From Martelella limonii (GTDB lineage Bacteria > Pseudomonadota > Alphaproteobacteria > Rhizobiales > Rhizobiaceae), in the NCBI RefSeq assembly GCF_013344475.1, contig NZ_JABUOU010000003.1, positions 248,001-312,000 of the forward strand: a DNA stretch of 64,000 bases, read 5' to 3'. This document shows positions 36,195-44,663 of this stretch, one piece after another (the first letter of the stretch is position 1; each line of letters opens with the position of its first letter). The notes beneath the pieces are model-generated. The model was not told the DNA's origin. It saw only the letters and a list, made by a program, of their open reading frames with translations, and did not search any database. The translations under genes were made by a program, and so were the position numbers.

Positions 36195-37640
36195 ATGCAG
36201 CAGGAATTCCCGATCCACGCCGAAATCACAGGCCCCATCGTCATGATGGGCTTCGGGTCCATCGGCCGCGGCGCTTTGCCGCTGATCGAAAGGCATTTCC
36301 GTTTCGACAAGTCGCGGATGGTGATCATCGACCCGAATGATGCCCACGCCCATCTCGCCGCCAATCATGGCGTGCGCTTCATCCACGCTGCGGTGACCAA
36401 GGACAATTACGAGGAATTGCTGGAGCCCCTTCTGACCGAAGGCGAGGGCCAGGGTTTCTGCGTCAACCTTTCGGTCGACACCTCCTCGCTCGATCTGATG
36501 AAGCTCTGCCGCTCGCTCGGCGTGCTCTATATCGACACCGTGATCGAGCCCTGGCTCGGCTTCTATTTCGACAGCAATAACGGCAATGCCGAGCGCACCA
36601 ATTATGCGCTGCGTGAAACCGTGCGCAAGGAAAAGCGCAAGAACCCGGGCGGCACAACCGCCGTTTCCTGCTGCGGCGCAAATCCCGGCATGGTGTCCTG
36701 GTTCGTCAAGCAGGCGCTGGTCAATGTCGCGCGCGATACCGGCGTCGAATTCGAGGAACCGGCAGCCGACGACCGCGAGGGCTGGGCGGCGCTGATGAAG
36801 GACGCTGGCGTGAAGGGCATCCATATCGCCGAACGCGACACCCAGCGCTCCAAGTTCCTGCGTCCGCAGAACGTGTTCTGGAACACCTGGTCCGTCGAAG
36901 GCTTCGTCGCCGAAGGCATGCAGCCGGCCGAACTCGGCTGGGGCACCCATGAGAAGTGGATGCCGAAAAACGCCAAGCGCCACAAGAAGGGCTGCAAGGC
37001 CGCGATCTATCTGGAGCAGCCGGGCGCCAATACCCGCGTCAGAAGCTGGTGCCCGACGCCCGGCGCGCAGTACGGCTTTCTGGTGACCCACAACGAGTCG
37101 ATCTCGATTGCCGACTTCTTCACCGTGCGCAACGACAAGGACAAGGTCACCTACCGCCCGACCTGCCACTATGCCTACCACCCGGCCGACGTTGCCGTCT
37201 TGTCGCTCGATGAAATGTTCGGCAATGGCGGCACGCCGCAGAGGGAAAGCCTGGTGCTGGAAGAAGCCGATATCCTGACCGGCATCGATGAACTGGGCGT
37301 ATTGCTCTACGGCCACGACAAGAATGCCTACTGGTATGGCTCGCGGCTTTCGATGGAAGAGACCCGCAATCTGGTGCCCTACCAGAATGCGACCGCGCTT
37401 CAGGTGACCTCCGCCGTGCTTGCCGGCATGGTCTGGGCGCTCGAAAATCCGCATGAAGGCATCGTCGAGGCCGACGAGATGGACTATCGCCGCTGCCTCG
37501 AAATCCAGATGCCCTATCTCGGCCCGGTCGAGGGTCACTACACCGACTGGACGCCGCTCACCGGCCGCCAGACCTTCTTCGAGGAAAAGAAGGACGAGCG
37601 GGACCCGTGGCAGTTCAAGAACATTCTGGTGCAGATGTAA
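36195..37640 (+). CDS. hss: Homospermidine synthase
   Basis: An enzyme of 481 residues that makes sym-homospermidine from two putrescines with NAD as catalytic cofactor; homospermidine is a hallmark polyamine of rhizobia and relatives. The nucleotide-binding MMGFGSIGRGALPLI, VDTSSLDLMKLCRS, CCGANPGMVSWF and WGTHEKWMPK segments are intact. The ATG at 36195 has AAGGA seven bases upstream; the ATG at 36189 is too close to that site. It ends at a strong bidirectional terminator. Confidence 0.96.
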   Translation: MQQEFPIHAEITGPIVMMGFGSIGRGALPLIERHFRFDKSRMVIIDPNDAHAHLAANHGVRFIHAAVTKDNYEELLEPLLTEGEGQGFCVNLSVDTSSLDLMKLCRSLGVLYIDTVIEPWLGFYFDSNNGNAERTNYALRETVRKEKRKNPGGTTAVSCCGANPGMVSWFVKQALVNVARDTGVEFEEPAADDREGWAALMKDAGVKGIHIAERDTQRSKFLRPQNVFWNTWSVEGFVAEGMQPAELGWGTHEKWMPKNAKRHKKGCKAAIYLEQPGANTRVRSWCPTPGAQYGFLVTHNESISIADFFTVRNDKDKVTYRPTCHYAYHPADVAVLSLDEMFGNGGTPQRESLVLEEADILTGIDELGVLLYGHDKNAYWYGSRLSMEETRNLVPYQNATALQVTSAVLAGMVWALENPHEGIVEADEMDYRRCLEIQMPYLGPVEGHYTDWTPLTGRQTFFEEKKDERDPWQFKNILVQM

Positions 37641-37721
37641 GCCATCCGGGCCAAGCGCGCCGCGACCTTTCGTCAAGGACCGGTGCGCAGCCTGCCGGAT
37701 GTCTTACGACGCTGTGCAAAC

Positions 37722-37757
37722 AAAAAGGGCGGGCGCCGTGCGGCGCCTGCCCTTTTT
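37722..37757. terminator. Bidirectional terminator after hss (copy A)
   Basis: A 16-base stem: AAAAAGGGC plus GGCGCC on the left and GGCGCC plus GCCCTTTTT on the right, with loop GTGC and one G-T pair. T runs occur on both strands, so it can stop hss and anything coming from the right. Part of it recurs at 37967-37990. Confidence 0.88.
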
Positions 37758-37783
37758 GTTGACGAAGCTGTCATTCAATTCTG

Positions 37784-37900
37784 TGTCATCCTCGTGCTTG
37801 ACACGAGGATCCAGGCAGCATGCTCATCGTTCGCAGCAAGGCTTAAGAAAGTCACTCGCTTCGAGCCGCCTGGATGCTCGGATCAAGTCCGAGCATGGCC
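37784..37900. repeat. Inverted-hairpin repeat element (small MITE/REP-like)
   Basis: Two hairpins about 65 bases apart: ATCCTCGTG-CTTGA-CACGAGGAT (37788-37810) and ATGCTCGGA-TCAAG-TCCGAGCAT (37874-37896). Loops and flanks are reverse complements of each other (CTGGAT... and ...GTCA/GGCC), so the whole forms a diverged inverted repeat of about 115 bases. This is the type of palindromic repeat often found between alphaproteobacterial genes. It lies between two copies of a terminator segment. The gap 37641-38015 otherwise has no gene. Confidence 0.72.
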
Positions 37901-37961
37901 CCTGTGGGTGAGCTTGGCGCGCCCAAAAAATTCTGAAGCTCTGGCTTTGTCAGTAGCCTGA

Positions 37962-37990
37962 GGCAGGCACCGTGCGGCGCCTGCCCTTTT
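37962..37990 (+). terminator. Terminator segment copy B
   Basis: GGCAGGCACC-GTGC-GGCGCCTGCC with one mismatch, then CTTTT. Bases 37967-37990 match 37733-37756 at 23 of 24 positions. It lies just before the ppa stop, on the far side of the repeat element. Confidence 0.65.
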
Positions 37991-38015
37991 CTGTTTGATG
38001 CGGATCGGCCGAGGA

Positions 38016-38552
38016 TCAGGCCTTCTGCGCCTTGGCGCGATCAATCGCTTCGACGATCAGCTTCTTGGCCTCGTCAACGCCGTGCCACCCGAAGATCTTG
38101 ACCCACTTGCCGGGCTCCAGATCCTTGTAGTGCTCGAAGAAGTGTTCGATCTGCTTCAGCTGGATTTCCGGAATGTCGGTGTAGTCTTCGACCTTGTCGA
38201 ACCGGGCGCTGAGATCGCGGGAGGGAACGGCGATGATCTTTTCGTCCTTGCCGGAATTGTCTTCCATCATCATCACGCCGATCGGGCGGACATTGATGAC
38301 GCAGCCGGGCATCAGCGGGCGGAAATTGCAGATCAGCACGTCGATCGGATCGCCGTCGTCGGAGAGCGTGTGCGGTACGAAGCCATAATTGCCGGGATAC
38401 ATCATCGGCGTATAGAGGAAGCGATCGACGACGAGGACACCGGCCTCCTTGTCCATCTCATACTTGATCGGCTGGCCGCCGAGGGGAACTTCGACGATAA
38501 CATTGATATCGTCAGGCGGGTTCTTGCCGATCGAGATCGCTTCAATACGCAT
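38016..38552 (-). CDS. ppa: Inorganic pyrophosphatase (family I)
   Basis: A 178-residue soluble Mg-dependent enzyme that hydrolyses pyrophosphate and so drives biosynthetic reactions. The family signature DGDPIDVLI near residue 66, the substrate-binding Lys in [15 protein letters not shown] and the Lys in [10 protein letters not shown] are present. The ATG at 38552 has a GGAGG site. It is monocistronic. Confidence 0.97.
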   Translation of the reverse strand: MRIEAISIGKNPPDDINVIVEVPLGGQPIKYEMDKEAGVLVVDRFLYTPMMYPGNYGFVPHTLSDDGDPIDVLICNFRPLMPGCVINVRPIGVMMMEDNSGKDEKIIAVPSRDLSARFDKVEDYTDIPEIQLKQIEHFFEHYKDLEPGKWVKIFGWHGVDEAKKLIVEAIDRAKAQKA

Positions 38553-38664
38553 GGGAGGCCTCCAGAAAAGGGAAAATTTCGCGTCTTGGATAGCCAAAAT
38601 GCCCCGATAAAGCAACCGCGCCATCGCAGGTGCAATATACGGAATATGAGATATTCGGACCGCG

Positions 38665-39171
38665 TCACTCCCAGACGTGGGAAACCTTGCCGAACAGCTT
38701 GCCGCCATGCTCTTCCTCGGCAAAGGCAAAGGGCTTGCCGCCGAGCGCGGTGAAGAAGGTTGCGGCCTGATCGAGCGCATCGTAGCTCCAGCAGATCGTG
38801 CCCTTGCAGCCGAGCGAGGCGAGCAGCCGGCGCGCTTCGCCAAACAGCACCCGGCCAAATCCAAGGCCCTGATATTCCGGCAGGAGATAGATCTCGTAGA
38901 TTTCGCCTTCGTGGGGCAAGGCCTTCACCCGGTTCAATCCGACGCTGGCATAGCCGACCGGCTTCCCCTGGACTTCCAGCACCAGCAGCGTTTCTTCGCC
39001 GGCGATCGCGCGTTTCCACCAGGCGATGTTGCGGCGGGAAAGAAGTTCGTGAAGCGCCTGATGCGGCAGGATGCCGGCATAGGCATGCTGCCAGGCGCGC
39101 CAATATACATTTGCGATCTTTTCGGCGTCGGCCGCTTCCGCTGGCCGGACGTCGCTGGACAATATCCTCAT
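38665..39171 (-). CDS. GNAT-family N-acetyltransferase
   Basis: A 168-residue acetyltransferase with the acetyl-CoA motif [21 protein letters not shown] near residues 97-117 and an N-terminal [29 protein letters not shown]. Substrate unknown. The ATG at 39171 fits the domain start. It lies between ppa and lpxK on the same strand, with separate gaps. Confidence 0.85.
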   Translation of the reverse strand: MRILSSDVRPAEAADAEKIANVYWRAWQHAYAGILPHQALHELLSRRNIAWWKRAIAGEETLLVLEVQGKPVGYASVGLNRVKALPHEGEIYEIYLLPEYQGLGFGRVLFGEARRLLASLGCKGTICWSYDALDQAATFFTALGGKPFAFAEEEHGGKLFGKVSHVWE

Positions 39172-39241
39172 CGTCTCCAACCGTCCTGCGGTAAAAAAGC
39201 AAGGATACGACAAACTGCGGGCATTGCCCATCAAAATTAAG

Positions 39242-40294
39242 TTATTGCCCCAGCGCAGCGCCATCGCCCGCCTTCGCACTGCGGCGCAGAAAGGACGACA
39301 GCGTCTGTTCGACGAGATGCGCGGGCATGGTCGGGTCGTTGAATTCGGCTGTGATTTCGAGCACTTCGCTTGCCTCCCGCAAGCCCGTAACCGCTGGCCC
39401 AGCCGCGCCGCCAAGTCTTGCCATGTCCTTGGCGGTGGTCACGAGCGTGAGGCCGGCGCCATCGGCGAGCAGCGACCGGGCGATCGCCTCCGTGATCGGC
39501 TGATGGTCGGCGAGCGGAATGCTGCGGACGACATCCGCACCAAGCGCCTTCAGGGTCGCGAAGAACTTCTCCGGGTCGCCGATGCCGGCATAGGCCAGCA
39601 CCGAAGCACCGGCGAGCGTATGCGTCTCTGCAACGGGCACCTGCCGGAGCGCGACGACCGGCAATCCGGCATCTGCAGCAAGCATGCGCACCGCCCTGGC
39701 TCCAGCGCCCTCGCCGTTCAGGAGCACCGCATCCACCTTCGGCAGCTGCTTTGCAAGCGGCGCGCGGAGCGGGCCTGCGGGGAGGCAGTAACCATTGCCG
39801 AAACCGCGCCTGGCATCGACCACGGCAACGGCAAAGTCCGGACGCAGGCGGCCGCTCTGCAAGCCATCATCCATGATGATGAAATCGACGCCGGCCTCAT
39901 CCAGCAGCGCTGCGGCATCCACCCGCGCCGGCGAGACGGCGACAGGGGCAAGCCGCGACAGCATCAGCGCCTCGTCGCCCACATCGCGGAATGTGTGGCG
40001 TTGGGGATCGACCATCACCGCTGCATCAACCTTGCCGCCATAGCCCCTGAGCAGAAAGCCCGGGCGCCTGCCCATGGCAAGAGCAGCCCTTGCAAGCGCC
40101 TCCGCCACCGGCGTCTTGCCTGTCCCGCCGACGGTAAAATTGCCGACGCAGATCACCGGCACTGCCAAGCGCGCGCCATCGGCCCGCTCCATCCGTCGCC
40201 CGGCGACCGCACCGTAAAGCCATGAGACCGGCCACAGAATGAAGCTTGCGGGATGACCGCGCTTCCACCAGAAATCCAGGGCTTTACTGCTCAT
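39242..40294 (-). CDS. lpxK: Tetraacyldisaccharide 4'-kinase (lipid A)
   Basis: LpxK phosphorylates the 4' position of the lipid A disaccharide at the inner membrane. The Walker A GNFTVGGTGKTP at about residues 50-61 and the FLLRGYGGK and DDGLQSGRL segments are intact; an N-terminal hydrophobic helix anchors it. At 350 residues it is the normal length. The ATG at 40294 starts the family N terminus. It follows the Kdo transferase gene, giving a lipid A/core block. Confidence 0.94.
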   Translation of the reverse strand: MSSKALDFWWKRGHPASFILWPVSWLYGAVAGRRMERADGARLAVPVICVGNFTVGGTGKTPVAEALARAALAMGRRPGFLLRGYGGKVDAAVMVDPQRHTFRDVGDEALMLSRLAPVAVSPARVDAAALLDEAGVDFIIMDDGLQSGRLRPDFAVAVVDARRGFGNGYCLPAGPLRAPLAKQLPKVDAVLLNGEGAGARAVRMLAADAGLPVVALRQVPVAETHTLAGASVLAYAGIGDPEKFFATLKALGADVVRSIPLADHQPITEAIARSLLADGAGLTLVTTAKDMARLGGAAGPAVTGLREASEVLEITAEFNDPTMPAHLVEQTLSSFLRRSAKAGDGAALGQ

Positions 40295-40470
40295 GTCGGG
40301 CGCGGCCCTCTGCGGGTGCGTTGAAGGTGTGGGCGGCAAGACCGGCACGACCCCGTCAAGGGCGGGCCCCGAAATGCGGCAAGCATCTATAGCGCCTACG
40401 CTTTACCGCATCGCGGACGAAAACAAAATGCGCCGTCGAAGAGAATTGGATGTCGCGGCCGGGAGCAAGG

Positions 40471-41862
40471 CTAACGCAGCGCCTTGCGCAGGTTCTGCTC
40501 GGGCAGTCGCTCCGACTTTACCGTCCTGCCCTGCTTTTCCGTGACCTCGCGCGGACGCGCGCAGAAGCGGGCCTCGAGGATCAGCGGCGCCAGATAGCGC
40601 TCCAGCCCCTTCATGGTGCGGACAAGCGCACCGCGCATGTCGCGCACGCCGGCATAGCCCGCCTCGATCATCTGTGCGCGCGACTTGTCATCGCTGAGCA
40701 GCAGATCGACCGATTGCAGCAGCGCTTCCGGGCCGTCCACCGTGCGCACGGCACCCTTCTGGCGGAGCTGGCGATAGGTATCGCGGAAATTGTCGACATG
40801 CTGGCCGGTGAGGATGGCAGCGCCCAGCATGGCCGGTTCCAGCGGGTTCTGCCCGCCGCGCGCGGTCATCGACCGCCCGACAAAGGCGATCTCGGTGAGG
40901 CGCAGGTAAAGCCCCATTTCGCCGATCGTGTCGCCCAGATAGATGTCTGTCTGCTCATCGGGCAGTTCGCCGAGGGAGCGCCGCTTGACCGAAAGGCCCT
41001 TGGCGGCAAACAGGCCGGCGAGCACATCGGCGCGGTCGGGATGGCGCGGCACGATGATGGTCAGGAGGTCGGCATGCCTGGCCTTGAGCGCGGCATGGAC
41101 GTCGGCGGCATATTTTTCCTCGCCGTCGAAAGTCGAGATCGCAGCCCAGACAGCCCGCTCGCCAATCGCGGCCGCCAACGTCCTGAGCGCGTCATCATCG
41201 GCGGGCGGGGCCGTTCGGTCGACCTTGAGATTGCCGGCGACCGACACATGCATCGCGCCGAGATCGGCAAAGCGCTCGGAATCGAGATCGGTTTGCGCCA
41301 TCACCAGCGAGAAGCGCGAGAACAGTGTGCGCGCCAGATCGCGCCGCTTGAGCCAGCGGGCGAACGAGCGGTCGGAGATACGTCCGTTGACGATGATCTG
41401 CGCGATCTTGCGCCTGGAGAGTTCAGCGATCGTGACGGGCCAGACTTCCGTTTCGACGTTGATGGCAAGGTCGGGACGCCAGTGATCGAGAAAACGCGTG
41501 ACCGCCGGCACCACATCGAGCGGCACGTATTGATGGATCACCGTGTCGCTAAAGCGCTCTTCGACAAGGCGCGCCGACGTGACCGTGCCGGTTGTCAGAA
41601 GGATGTTGATTCCGAAATTGCGGATGTTCTGGATCAGCGATGCGACGGCCAGGGTCTCACCAACGCTTGCTGCATGGATCCAGACCAGCGGGCCTGCGGG
41701 CCGCTCACGCGACGTCCGTCCGAAACGCTCGTCGATGCGGGCCTTGTCTTCCTTGCCGCGCCGGGCGCGGCGGGCAAGCAGCGGGCGCAGCAGCGGATAG
41801 CCAAGCGTGCCGCCCAGGCGGTAGGCATTGCTGGCCAGCCAGATTGAAATGCCAGATCTCAT
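40471..41862 (-). CDS. waaA: 3-deoxy-D-manno-octulosonic acid (Kdo) transferase
   Basis: A 463-residue membrane-associated glycosyltransferase that adds Kdo from CMP-Kdo to the lipid A precursor. Family segments are present: WIHAASVGET, TTGTVTSA, the NVETEVWP motif (usually ETE(L/I)WP) and GGQNPLEPA near the C terminus. An N-terminal hydrophobic stretch provides the anchor. The start at 41862 is chosen by similarity; upstream in-frame codons lack family features. How many Kdo units it adds cannot be judged. Confidence 0.94.
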   Translation of the reverse strand: MRSGISIWLASNAYRLGGTLGYPLLRPLLARRARRGKEDKARIDERFGRTSRERPAGPLVWIHAASVGETLAVASLIQNIRNFGINILLTTGTVTSARLVEERFSDTVIHQYVPLDVVPAVTRFLDHWRPDLAINVETEVWPVTIAELSRRKIAQIIVNGRISDRSFARWLKRRDLARTLFSRFSLVMAQTDLDSERFADLGAMHVSVAGNLKVDRTAPPADDDALRTLAAAIGERAVWAAISTFDGEEKYAADVHAALKARHADLLTIIVPRHPDRADVLAGLFAAKGLSVKRRSLGELPDEQTDIYLGDTIGEMGLYLRLTEIAFVGRSMTARGGQNPLEPAMLGAAILTGQHVDNFRDTYRQLRQKGAVRTVDGPEALLQSVDLLLSDDKSRAQMIEAGYAGVRDMRGALVRTMKGLERYLAPLILEARFCARPREVTEKQGRTVKSERLPEQNLRKALR

Positions 41863-42107
41863 TCCCTTGTCCGTACCCCGTCCTTGTGAATCGGATCCGC
41901 GGTCGCACCCACCACCTTTGCGCGAATGATCCCATGTCACAATTGTAACATCAAGCATCTATGTGAAACATATGCAAAAATTTGCTTACGCTTCACGTCG
42001 GGACGTCTGCAGGCAAACGGATTTTCTCTTATGGAATTAGGATTCTCGTCTGCTCAATAATAAAGCACACGCTAAGATTTTATCCACAGTCTTGCCTGCG
42101 AAGCGGC

Positions 42108-42341
42108 TCACGCCTCGGGATCGAGGAGCCGGTGCAGGTGGACGATGAAGTAACGCATATGGGCGTTGTCGACGGTCTGCTGGGCCTTGGATTTCCAGGC
42201 TTTATGGGCCGTCGCATAATCGGGAAAGATACCGACGATATCGAGCGCATCGAGATCGGAGAAGCGCACGCCCTTCAAGCTTTCCAGCTCGCCGCCGAAG
42301 ACCAGATGAAGGAGTTGCTTGTTCTCTACCGTATCAGCCAT
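42108..42341 (-). CDS. DUF4170 family small protein
   Basis: A 77-residue conserved alphaproteobacterial protein (LLHLVFGGELESLKGVRFSDLDALDIVGIFPDYATAHKAWKSKAQQTVDNAHMRYFIVHLHRLLDP). No function is known. It is regularly found, as here, between the inositol-monophosphatase-type gene and waaA, and so may share their transcript. The 245 bases between it and waaA show no gene. Confidence 0.85.
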   Translation of the reverse strand: MADTVENKQLLHLVFGGELESLKGVRFSDLDALDIVGIFPDYATAHKAWKSKAQQTVDNAHMRYFIVHLHRLLDPEA

Positions 42342-42401
42342 TTCTCATCTCTCTTTTTCCGTGCCCCCCGCCTGTCGGTTTTCCGGGTTTGGCCGTTAAT
42401 G

Positions 42402-43214
42402 TCAAGCCATGGGCGGACCGACGAATTCTTCCATCAGCGCGGAGACCAGCCCATGATGTCCCGCAAACAGGGTACCATGTTTGAGCTCGCGCCGGTTATA
42501 GGTCAGGGCCTTTCCGCTCTCATCCACGAGCGCGCCGCCGGCTGATGCCAATATGACATCGGCGGCGGCCAGATCCCAGTCATGGGAGTTAGGCCTCACA
42601 AGTGTGGCATCAAGACGACCGTCGGCAACAAGCGCGAGCCGGTAGGCGAGCGAGGGAATATGGGCAGCCTTGTTGATGCGCGCGCGCATCGGCGGGCTGA
42701 AGCCGTCCAGCATCACGGCGGGCAGGCAGAGTTCCAGCGACCCGGCGTCGCCTGTATTTGCCGAAACCGTGATCGGCGCGCCGTTTCTGAGCGCTGGTCC
42801 GCCAATGGCGCCAGTGAAGACCTCTTCGAGCGCCGGCGCCACGAGAACGCCCGCGAGCGGCCTTCCGGCGCTGACCACGGCGACGCTGACCATCCAGTTC
42901 TTCTTGCCCTTCAGGAAACCGCGCGTGCCGTCGATCGGATCGACAACGAAGGTGCGTTCGGCGTCCATGCGGGCGAAATCATCGCCGCTTTCCTCCGAAA
43001 GCCAGCCATAATCGGGCCTTGCCTTGCGCAAGATCGCCTCAAGGCAGGCATTGGCCGCGAAGTCGGCGGCGCTGACCGGCGACTGACCTGCATTCTTCCA
43101 CCACACTTCCGGGCTCTGCCCGAAATGGGAAAGCGCCACCGCCCCCGCCTCGCGGGCAGCCTCGGTGATCAGCGTGAGATCGTCGAGAACATCTTGTGCA
43201 GGCGGCGCGCTCAT
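42402..43214 (-). CDS. cysQ: 3'(2'),5'-bisphosphate nucleotidase / inositol monophosphatase family (CysQ-like)
   Basis: A 270-residue Mg-dependent phosphatase. The metal site is visible as WLSEES, VVDPIDGTRGF and HDWDLAAADVIL. The sequence is of the CysQ type, which removes the 3' phosphate of PAP(S) in sulfate assimilation; other inositol-monophosphatase activities are possible. The gene starts 7 bases after the pmbA stop, so the two are co-transcribed. Confidence 0.8.
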   Translation of the reverse strand: MSAPPAQDVLDDLTLITEAAREAGAVALSHFGQSPEVWWKNAGQSPVSAADFAANACLEAILRKARPDYGWLSEESGDDFARMDAERTFVVDPIDGTRGFLKGKKNWMVSVAVVSAGRPLAGVLVAPALEEVFTGAIGGPALRNGAPITVSANTGDAGSLELCLPAVMLDGFSPPMRARINKAAHIPSLAYRLALVADGRLDATLVRPNSHDWDLAAADVILASAGGALVDESGKALTYNRRELKHGTLFAGHHGLVSALMEEFVGPPMA

Positions 43215-43221
43215 CAGGACC

Positions 43222-44562
43222 TCACGATCCGGCGAGGGTGACGCCCTCGACGAGAATGCTGGGCGTGGCGATCGAGTAGCGGCGATCGATGTCACTTGCC
43301 GGCGTCATGGCGAGGAACATGTCCTTCAGGTTGCCGGCGATCGTCATCTGCGACACCGGATAGGTGATCTCGCCGTTTTCGATCCAGTAGCCGCTGGCCC
43401 CGCGCGAATACTCGCCGGTGACCATGTCGACGCCGTGGCCGATGAGTTCGGTCACGTAGAGACCGGTTCCGATCTCCGTCATCAGCTCCTGCGGCGACTT
43501 CGCGCCCGGCTCGAGCACGAGATTGGTGCCGGAGGCGGCAACCGAATTGCCGGAGCGGGCGCCGCGGCCATTGGTTTCAAGGCCGAGTTCGCGGCCAAGC
43601 GCCGTCGACAGGAACCATTGCTGCAGGATGCCATCCTCGATCATCATCAGCCGATCGCTCGCGACACCCTCGCCATCGAAGGGTTGCGAGCCGGAGCCGC
43701 GACGGATGGTCGGATCGTCAATCAGATTGAGGCCCTTCTTCAGGACCTGCTTGCCGAGCCTGTCGCGCAGGAAACTGGTCTTGCGGGCAACAGACGAGCC
43801 GGTAATAGCGCCGGCGAGGCTGCCGACGAGGCTTGCGGCCATGCGCGGCTCGAAAAGGACGGCGGCGTTGCGCCGCGTTGCGACCTGCTTTGGGCCGAGC
43901 CGCGCCACGGTGCGCTCTCCCGCCGTGCGGCCGATTTCTTCCGGGCTTTCGAGATCGCTGTCATAGGTGCGCGCATCATAGTCGTGATCGCGCTGCATGG
44001 CGGCGCCCTCGCCCGCCACGACCGAAACCGAGACCGACGAATAGGAGCGGCGATAGCCGCCCGAGAAGCCGTCGGAGGTCACGAGCACGAAGCCGACCTC
44101 GCCGCGCGATGCGCCGGCGCCGGAGCTCTTGCTGACGCCCTTCACCTGAAGGGCTGCCTCTTCGGCGGCAAGCGCGCGCTCGGCAAGCGTTTCGGGAGAA
44201 GGGTCGGTGGCATCGTAAAGATCGAGATCGGGGAAATCGCGGGCGAGCCGGCCGGGTTCGGCAAGGCCCGCATAGGGGTCTTCGGGCGAAACCGCAGCCA
44301 TGGCGAGCGCGCGTTCGACCAGCGTGTCGACGTCGCTGTCGTCATTGGTCGAGACGCTTGCAACCCGTGCGCCCTTGAACACGCGCAGCGAAAACCCGCG
44401 GTTTTCCGATGCCTTGGCATTCTCGCGTTTGCCGTCGCGCACCGAAACGCCGTTCGAAACGCCCTCGGAAACAACGACATCGGCTGCATCGGCACCCTTG
44501 CGTCGTGCGACATCGAGGATTTTCGACGCGGTATCGATCAGTTGTTCTGGAGATAATGACAT
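43222..44562 (-). CDS. pmbA: TldE/PmbA-family metalloprotease subunit
   Basis: A 446-residue protein of the PmbA/TldE type, partner of the TldD protease that matures microcins and degrades antitoxins. N-terminal DAADVVVSEGVSNGVSVRDGK and C-terminal LYVTELIGHGVDMVTGEYSRGASGYWIENGEI are typical; the HExxxH zinc motif of TldD is absent, as expected for the E subunit. TldD is not in the window. It is the first gene of the leftward chain pmbA-cysQ-DUF4170-waaA-lpxK. Confidence 0.92.
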   Translation of the reverse strand: MSLSPEQLIDTASKILDVARRKGADAADVVVSEGVSNGVSVRDGKRENAKASENRGFSLRVFKGARVASVSTNDDSDVDTLVERALAMAAVSPEDPYAGLAEPGRLARDFPDLDLYDATDPSPETLAERALAAEEAALQVKGVSKSSGAGASRGEVGFVLVTSDGFSGGYRRSYSSVSVSVVAGEGAAMQRDHDYDARTYDSDLESPEEIGRTAGERTVARLGPKQVATRRNAAVLFEPRMAASLVGSLAGAITGSSVARKTSFLRDRLGKQVLKKGLNLIDDPTIRRGSGSQPFDGEGVASDRLMMIEDGILQQWFLSTALGRELGLETNGRGARSGNSVAASGTNLVLEPGAKSPQELMTEIGTGLYVTELIGHGVDMVTGEYSRGASGYWIENGEITYPVSQMTIAGNLKDMFLAMTPASDIDRRYSIATPSILVEGVTLAGS

Positions 44563-44663
44563 GGCATTGGCCTTTCCTTGCGCTCTCATTTATTGTTCAC
44601 TTCAACGCGCATCAAGTGCCGCCGCGCCGGCCCTCCCGTTTTCTTTCAGCCCAGGACGCTTTT

